This document shows positions 56,837-64,000 of a stretch of DNA of 64,000 nucleotides, piece by piece. Under the pieces are notes generated by a model that was not told where the DNA came from, did not search any database, and saw only the letters and a program-made list of their open reading frames with translations. Both the position numbers and the translations under genes were made by a program. This DNA is from Lunularia cruciata. Lineage: Eukaryota; Streptophyta; Marchantiopsida; Lunulariales; Lunulariaceae. Numbering within the stretch: the stretch's first letter is position 1; the number at the start of each line of letters is the position of its first letter. The DNA is taken from positions 3,474,501 to 3,538,500 of the forward strand of contig OX419761.1 in the NCBI GenBank assembly GCA_948567375.1, read 5' to 3'.

Positions 56837-57653
56837 CTCTCGGTTGCACAGAAGTCAGTCATGGACCATGAGTTCATAATATACAGTATTTTATAGGATA
56901 ACCTGTCCCAGGGTATGAGTTAACGTGGAGAAGACTGGATTACTATACAGCTGCCAAAAGGACTTCTCGTAGGTTCCAAGGTCCAAGGTGCGTTTATACA
57001 ATCTCAAGTTGCAATATAGCTAAGGTGTAGTCTCTAGATCCTGATCTAGTTCGTATATGAATGCACCATCAGTTAACTTTACCATAAGAGGATACATACC
57101 AGATAAGCCTTAGGATTGACGTATTATGGCGTCCAGCTCTATGAATGCACGCCATTCTACAGATACTTACTACATTTTATGAGAGATCCCGTAGAACTTT
57201 TGCAGGTCAGAATTAAAACGCATAACATTTAGCTTGACGTTTAAACCTTTAGGTCTGTGTAATTCAGGTACAGATGGAAACTTGACGCTCCTACGCCTTG
57301 ATCTGATCATACTCCACTAATCTCCGCAGTAATTTGTCCCTTGAAGATGTGACGACGCGTTGACGAAGCCCAAGTGTCATCCAAGAAAGAGGTGGTTATT
57401 TTGTGGAGGGGATTTAGATGCGCCTAGTTGTGTTCCCAAGATTGGGACCTGACTTCAGAACCTAGTCATCAGTATTGGGAAATGATCATGATTTGGCGAC
57501 TAAAATTTGAGGTATGCAATCTGCATGCGACATGTCTGTATGTCTCTGTGGTCTTTAGACTAGTACAACCGCGGAGAAACCACCATTAAGTCTTCATCTC
57601 CATATTTAACATTATTTCATATACCCCAAAGTCAAGCCATATAATTAAATGCT

Positions 57654-57734
57654 ACTTTGCTGAAATTGGCTTGATGGGGTCTTCCCATCCTTCGTGTTTT
57701 CTACGCGGTCGTCCTTTTTGACTTTGTAGAAATT
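57654..57734 (+). repeat. Non-LTR 3' tail copy with probable target duplication
   Basis: GGCTTGATGGGGTCTTCCC to CGGTCGTCCTTTTT (57668-57720) is flanked by ACTTTGCTGAAATT (57654-57667) and ACTTTGTAGAAATT (57721-57734), alike at 12 of 14 positions. Confidence 0.65.
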
Positions 57735-60700
57735 TGCATCCCTCTTATCATCGGAATCACTTCGGTCCGAAGCGACCGGCAGAGAATCCTGGGTCCACAG
57801 AAAGCTGACTCAAAGTCGAAGGATCCAATTACTCTAGGATGAGCACATGCTGGCCATCTTCTTTCAAGTTTGTATGGAATTTCCTAAGATCCTTTGTACA
57901 GCCGCAGCAGGTGTTCCCTCTGTCCTAGACTCCAGGAGATTCGGAGTAAAGGGAGGTTACTTAGCATCAAAAAGACACCACGGATAAGAATTCCTTCTAA
58001 ATTTCGGGACAGGGTTAGACATGTGTGAAGGAAATCAAATATTGTTATTCTCCAATTGCAGTAGTTGCTTATGTTAGAGCACATGGTGTGCAGTAGCATC
58101 GATAGCACTGAATTTCACACTCGTTTCATATCGGCGAACTACACTGAAATTGGTTAAAATTACTAGCTTTCAGGAGTGGACTTCCATTCCAGATAATAGA
58201 TCGCATAATCTACAGTTTCTTCCTCCGTATCCATTCGTCATTCACCACGGTCCAGTAGAGACCATAATAAGTAGATTGCATAATACTGTATTATCCGCAA
58301 GACCGTGAATGACCCGGCTCCTTTGTCGTTTCAGAAGGATTATGCTTTCTCACGACATAGATACAGTTTAGCTACCGGTAATGTACTTTGCATTCCACAT
58401 TACTTTGCTTGATAGGGTATTTTCTCCCTTTATGAATAAGTCAGGGGTGTGGAATATGTTGTCTTCCCCTGTACGCAAACAAGCAAAACTACAAAATGCA
58501 TAAAACAATTGTGTTATATGTATATATACCTTGTTACTAGTCGCAACCACAGCTAGTTACATTAGATAGATAAGATGCTTACACTGCCAATTGCAATGAA
58601 AGAAATCCAACTTGAAGCAATATCACGTCATTTTGCATAAGCAATTGACCATATATGTCCGTTGAATACAGCAAAGTCCAAGTTCCGAGTCACTATATAC
58701 AAATCTTTGGTTAGATTCGTATAAAATCAAGAGAAATTTAACCCGAATATTTAATTAAAAATTTAATGCACTTTTACAGTCAGTTAAAGGGATTGAACTT
58801 AATAAGTTAGACATTCCGGTGAGATAATTGATACCAATTCAGTTTTATTGACCAGGAGTGTTAACCTTTTAACAATTCGACAGAGTACTAATGCCGTGGC
58901 TAGATAGAGATAGAGATTTGGGACCCGTGGACCGCGTGCTCTTCTTTCCTCTATGCACAATTGGTATAATATTTATATTGTAAATATATCAAGATTCCAC
59001 CGTACGCAAGCTTGAGCTCCCACCTGAAGTATACTTTTCAGATGATATTTAAGGAGGTAGGAGGACCAGATCTTGGACGTATACTCCGAAGATCCGGACT
59101 TTTTGATGTATTATTGCTGCTTACCTATTCCCTTGTCAAGCAGTCGTCAGGTTCTGAAAGCTGATAAAATATTCTTGCTCGAAGGGCCTCACTTTTACTC
59201 CGAAGTATCATACGCTCTTCTGATGCTATAGCTTGCTTATGGACTGCAACCAAAAGCCTGCAGTGACTTTGTCTTAAGATCACAGATATATTTCGAATGT
59301 CCGAATACTACAGGACACACGTGTGTAGGCCTTCGGGACTACACAGTGACTATCTGCAATTGTCAAGAAAAGGAGGCGTACCTGCACGAACGTGGTCGAG
59401 CGTTCGGGTAAGTCTGCAGCTGATCGCGTTCTTTTCTGCAACAAGTCAAATCCATACAGGCAATTGTCCTTACAAGCATGGAGAGCTCTCAAATATTAAT
59501 GTTGGATATCTGTCGAGAAGCTAGCGCTAGCGCCTTTTTGAACATTGAGAATGACTGCTAGTGCATTTAAAATCCCAAGGCTTAGCAGACGCGGTTTTCA
59601 AGCTACATTACTAAACTTGTTAGCGCGATAGCCGAAGACCACTTTGTTCTTCCGTTACCCTACTACCAAGTGCAGCAATATAGCTTGAGAAAAAAGTTCT
59701 TTGTTCTGTGGCAGGGCTGATGAGTGGAACCACATATGGTTGATTACCTTGTGTTTCAACAGAGCCATAGAAGCCATCATAGAGCATATATAACTAGGAC
59801 GCGTACACAAAGCGCATTTGGTGGTGCATGCACTAGCAAGAGTAGATCTAGGTTGAGGATTAGCTCGAGAGTAGGTCCCAAGAAAGACTGGAACTCAGTA
59901 AACTCACACTCAGAAAACACACACAACTCATGCATGTACTGAGTAGCTATGGAGTGATACGTACCTGAAACTGTTAACTCCAATCTTGTGCAGCCATGTG
60001 CCACGTTAAGAGCTCATTGCTCACTTTTGAAAATATTTATTTAGTCAGATTGAACTGTTTAGAGTCTGCATATGTCCTGGTACCGGCCATAACATTTTAT
60101 GACTCGCTGTTCTAGCTGTAATCTTCACCCTAAGCTATATTGGCAGAACTGAATCCGGACTCGCAACATTCACATTATTAGCCTTGCAAACACACCGGCT
60201 ACCACTAATCCGTCAGAAGCTGTGGATCCCTGTTTAGCTTTACTTTACCTGAATGAAACCGTAAATTCACTCTAATTCGATTTCAATTCCGTATAAAGAG
60301 ACGGTGTTGAGACTAGAAGCTCTTCTTTTCAAGTCGGGCTGCAGTAGTCGCTCATTACCATCTATTGTGATTACTCGAATGAATCGTAAGCATAAAGAGC
60401 TCATGATCACCCGAAAGAAATCGAGATATATGGTGCGATAGTCAGTACAGTACGTCCAAATGCATTCGTAGAAAACAAATTTCGCTATATAGTCAGCTAA
60501 GTAGCAGTTCAGCTTCCTCCAGTAAGTCATTGGCAAGTCAGGGACATCCATCTACATCACTGGGGGCATGGGTGTGAGTGTTAAAGAGGACTTTACTCCG
60601 ACTTTGTGGCTACCGAGTGGACGAGGAATCAGGGAAAGCACGGAGGGAGGTACGGAAGCTTCCAGACGCGCTTCAGGATAGAGAAATCAAAAGTAAACTG

Positions 60701-60778
60701 CAGGATGAAGAGCCAGCTTTAGATGCGTATCCTGAATCCGAAGATAAATACCCGCGTTACTTTCTCCACAACTTGGAA

Positions 60779-62752
60779 ATGGGTACGTAGAACTACATCT
60801 GATCAAACAGAACTACGATTCAAATCTGTAGATATAAGTTGTCGCCGGATTCTTTGAGGGTCTACAATTCTAGAAGCAGATAGCTATTACACGGCTTAAA
60901 TTACGAGTCTCAATCAGGTCAGGATCATTTTGCAGCTGCTTCAATGAAGATTATCCAAAGTCCATTCTTCAGGGTTAGAAGTACTAGCCCACGTTCCAGG
61001 AGGCATATCCTGATGTTTCTAGCAATCTCATTGTTTGCTGTGGTTGTAAGGGGCGAAGGAGAGTGCAACGCTAGTGCTCCTTGCACTGCAAAAGCTCCTT
61101 GCTGCAGCCCCAGCGGTTTTTGTGGAGCAACAGGAGACTACTGTAACAAATGCAATATAGCAGCATCCTTTACTGACAACTCTACTGGGAAATGTCCTGA
61201 AGCCGATACTGTCAATGATCCTTATGCTTGTAATCTAGATACAAATAGTTGTCCGCGGGGAAATTGTTGTAGTAGGAGCTATTACTGTGGATCTACAGAT
61301 GAATTTTGTGGGGCTGGATGCAAAGGCGGACCATGTAAATCAAACCTGACCTTAGGTGCCAAAATTGGAATAGGTATCGCTTGCATCTTTGCTGCTTTCC
61401 TAGTCGCAGTACTCATCTTCTTTCTGAGACGTCGTCACAAGGCCAAGCAGGACAAATCTGAAGGAGCAATTACCAGATACTCCTACGACAACATTTCCGA
61501 CGCGACTAGAAATTTTAGCACTCGACTTGGAAAGGGAGGATTCGGCGAAGTCTTCAAGGGCACACTCGACGACAACAGTGATATTGCTGTGAAGCGCCTG
61601 TCAAGTGGTGATCGGGCAGGACGGCGCACATCTTATGATACACCGAGCAAGAAGAGCCGCGTTGGCGAAGTCAGATTGAAGGTGTTAACCCTCTTTGGTC
61701 TATCTAACAAAACAAAGAGTTCGAGCGAGCAGCCCGTTGAGTCACAGCTTCGGAGCTTCGAGTCTGAGATTAAGGCTCTTCGCAATATTAACCACGCTAA
61801 CCTCGTAACCCTCAGGGGTTACTGTTTCAACGAGAGGACGGGTGAGAGATTTTTGGTTTACGAGTACGTTAACAACGGTACTCTTGCAGATTGGCTCTTC
61901 GTGCCAAGAAAACAAGAAGATTGTATAGCTTGGAATAAGCGGAAGGATATAGCTACCAATGTAGCAAGTGCGCTGGAATACCTTCACTCATCTCTTGGAA
62001 AGAATGAATATATCATCCATCTTGATATTAAACCAGATAATATTCTTCTAGAGGGCAACCTTACAGCCAAAGTGTCTGATTTTGGTTTTGCTCAACTTTC
62101 CAGAAAGGAACGCTTTGAGCAGGATAAACCCGAAGCACCTGGAGTAGTTGGTACGCGCATGTACAGAGCTCCTGAACTGGAATCCACGCCAGGATCATAT
62201 GGAAGTAACCCCACAGACAAGGCTGATGTTTTCAGTTACGGTATTGTCTTGTTGGAGCTGGTTTGTGGGCGTAGAGTTGTACATGACAGCGGTGAAGAAG
62301 GCGCCTCGTCGATTTCGTACTTGCCGTTGCTGGTAATCCAAGCAGTGGAGAAGGCCAATGGAGAAGAAATTCGTCTCTTGGACCCAGGTTTGCGATTTGA
62401 TGATATAGCGGAACGGGAAGCAAACAGATACCTCCGTGTCGCACTTTGGTGCCTACAACAAAATCCAAAAAAAAGACCAGCTATGAGAGAAGTAAAGATG
62501 CTTTTAAACACTGGGTATAGAAATGAGAAATATCCTGTCGACACTGGCCTGCCGGAAGGACTGAGTGCAGAATTGGAGCAACTGGGACCATCCTCAAGTT
62601 CCAATCACAGGGCTTCCCAGGCAGAACCCTGGTTGTCACCCTACGGCGGAGCTCCGGATCTGGAATCTCAAGGCGGTCAAAATTCGAAGAAGAGCGACGA
62701 AACTGCTTTGATCCCGTCCACAACGCAATTTAGCAGCGACAACTACAAGTGA
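60779..62752 (+). CDS. Hevein-like cysteine-rich receptor kinase, non-RD type
   Basis: A plasma-membrane receptor kinase. The unspliced frame from ATG 60944 gives 602 aa. A donor GTACGT at 60783 and acceptor TTTTGCAG at 60935 would add MAAS in frame from ATG 60779, splitting the second codon. In 602-aa numbering: signal-type hydrophobic core 22-35; Cys-rich ectodomain 40-137 with 16 Cys, including two hevein-like cores CCSPSGFCGATGDYC (53-67) and CCSRSYYCGSTDEFC (108-122); one membrane helix 139-161; a basic stop-transfer; kinase from about 186. Kinase landmarks: GKGGFGEV (197-204), Lys217, Glu275, HLD (359-361), DFG (379-381), APE (409-411). Leu replaces the Arg of HRD, so it is a non-RD kinase, as in several immune receptors. 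About 58 residues separate Lys217 and Glu275, more than usual. A chitin-like ligand is an inference from the hevein-like cores. A donor-like GTGAGT overlaps the stop codon. Confidence 0.88.
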
Positions 62753-63199
62753 GTTCCGGACAGTCTTAACGTCCTTTTTCCAGTTAAGAAGCATTACCTG
62801 GATCACGATCGCGAGGTTTATGCGTTTTCTCCGTATCATATCTAAATCTGTATATGCCAAATTCAAGTTGCCACACACTGCATCTTAAAGACGGGTAAAA
62901 CTTTGAAATCATGTCCGTCATCAATGTTGCTTCATTTTGAGTACTATGTACATGACACTGTATGTAATAGTTTCATTGTACCAAGCTGCACTACCGCATC
63001 CACTTAAGAACGTGTGATCCCTAGGTGTAAGGTGGCCACATAAGTTTCAGTCGTGGTTCCAAACTGCGCATCACCATCTGATTGGATATTATGCCTTGGA
63101 TTCGCTTGGAACCTCTGCATTCTCCTAGACTGTAGGGCATTTTTTGTTTGAACGGAGTATAGTACTTGATGGATATACTCTGTGTTTGTCATTACGTGA
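62753..63199. other. 3' flank of the receptor kinase
   Basis: No gene is recognised. This should include the kinase 3' UTR. Confidence 0.4.
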
Positions 63200-63500
63200 G
63201 GAATGTTTATTTTGGAGTTATTTGGATTGTAAGATTATTAAGTTTCCGCAAGTCATGATTAGTAAATTTTAGTCTATAATTTGATTCCAGTCCGAGTAGA
63301 TCATCATCACTTTATTGGTCGGTAATATATGCGGATGATTTTCAATGTTTCAAGTTAAGATATGCGGATGATTTTCAATGTTTCAAGTTAAGATCGAGAT
63401 ACTTAGACTGGAATCAAATTATAAACGGAGATTTCTTAATCACGACTTCCGGTAATCTAACAATTTCACTAACTAAATAACTCCAGAATAAATATGCCCC
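63200..63500. repeat. Imperfect inverted repeat, arms about 105 bp
   Basis: Arm 1 (63200-63302) and the complement of arm 2 (63392-63500) share TTTATTYTGGAGTTATTT, then ATAATTTGATTCCAGTC and matching stretches between. The roughly 90-bp spacer contains a 33-bp tandem duplication. This is a hairpin-forming, MITE-like structure; no coding capacity is seen. Confidence 0.7.
63327..63392. repeat. 33-bp tandem duplication in the inverted-repeat spacer
   Basis: Two exact units beginning ATATGCGGATGATTTTC, at 63327-63359 and 63360-63392. Confidence 0.9.
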
Positions 63501-63630
63501 ACGCTAATGATCGACACAAAATATATCTATCAAATACTATATTCCATCCAAACCATCTTACCTACCAGTTACTAGAAAACTCCTTTCTAGTAGCCTGCAG
63601 TTGTGCGGAAGAGCCCAGGCCCTGAGGAAA

Positions 63631-63684
63631 GAAACTTATCAGTACAAACTTCAGGAAGAAACTTATCAGTACAAACTTCATAGC
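63631..63684. repeat. 27-bp tandem duplication
   Basis: GAAACTTATCAGTACAAACT begins at 63631 and again at 63658; the copies agree through ACTTCA, then differ slightly. Confidence 0.8.
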
Positions 63685-64000
63685 TTACCTTGAAATGTCC
63701 TTGTTGGCAGATAGCCATATTGCATTGCTATAGTGTGCATAATACTATACGGGAACAAATATTTGAATCACTCTGAGCATGGACAAGCGTCTTATATCCG
63801 ATATCTTCACCTGGTACATCGTGAATCAAAATAGTACCATGTTCGAGACTCTGTTCATATTATTTCCAAACATGTACAAAGTGCGATCGTGGATTTGCGT
63901 GTATTGGTAGACTGGTGCCTATTTATGTGTTTCTTGAGATATGAAACGTACTGTGGCAGTAGTATCTGCATCTTTTAATTCGAGTCCGCACTTTATCTGC

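Larger units (their letters stand above)
55958..60566. other. Long gene-poor interval between the NLR gene and the receptor kinase
   Basis: No recognisable domain is found in either direction. A 94-codon minus-strand frame (60551-60267, ATG start) faces away from the receptor kinase; it has no known motif and may be chance. Two short tails of the non-LTR family lie at about 56.8 and 57.7 kb. The right end should hold the kinase promoter; no TATA box is certain. Confidence 0.4.

Noticed and set aside
60267-60551. A 94-codon gene facing away from the receptor kinase
   Set aside because: It has an ATG but no recognisable domain, no strong composition signal and no clear neighbour relation; kept only as a remark.

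Overview
The window looks like nuclear DNA of a land plant. It holds NB-ARC/LRR immune receptor genes with GT-AG introns, a receptor-like kinase, a plant-type ferredoxin relic with a plastid-type leader, and chromodomain Ty3/gypsy retrotransposons primed by the initiator-Met tRNA. A hevein-like/kinase receptor and a non-LTR retroelement with an apparent restriction-like endonuclease lean towards a non-flowering plant (bryophyte, lycophyte or fern). Species cannot be fixed from sequence alone.

Left part (1-13.4 kb). A minus-strand CC-NB-ARC gene runs off the left edge. A long gene-poor stretch follows, very AT-rich from about 6.25 to 10.2 kb. Then come a 127-bp tandem duplication, a small one-helix membrane protein gene, and a 5'-truncated non-LTR retroelement on the plus strand.

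Middle (13.4-48.1 kb). This appears to be one minus-strand non-LTR element opened up by later insertions. Its 3' end is at about 13.43 kb and its reverse-transcriptase core resumes at 21.77-21.97 kb and 47.06-48.06 kb. Inside it sit a complete family-A chromovirus (E1, 15150-21767, target duplication CTAAC) and an older family-A element (A2, 21975-47057). A2 in turn received two family-B chromoviruses (B3, B2), another family-A element (E2) and a solo LTR; a further solo LTR sits in B3. An inversion of about 7.8 kb, with ends in B3 integrase and in the E2 5' LTR, scrambled the order. Pairs of 5-bp target duplications now lying far apart (TTAGG/CCTAA and ACCTT/AAGGT) allow the original order to be worked out. 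All coding regions in the nest are broken, largely by C-to-T and G-to-A changes.

Right part (48-64 kb). It holds a ferredoxin pseudogene, an LRR pseudogene fragment, a full five-exon NB-ARC-LRR gene on the minus strand (predicted 1076 aa), a gene-poor stretch with two short tails of the non-LTR family, a plus-strand hevein-like receptor kinase (non-RD type), and an inverted repeat with short tandem duplications beyond it.

The likely working genes are therefore two intracellular immune receptors, one cell-surface receptor kinase that may sense chitin-like ligands, and possibly the small membrane protein. The rest is mobile DNA and its decay products.
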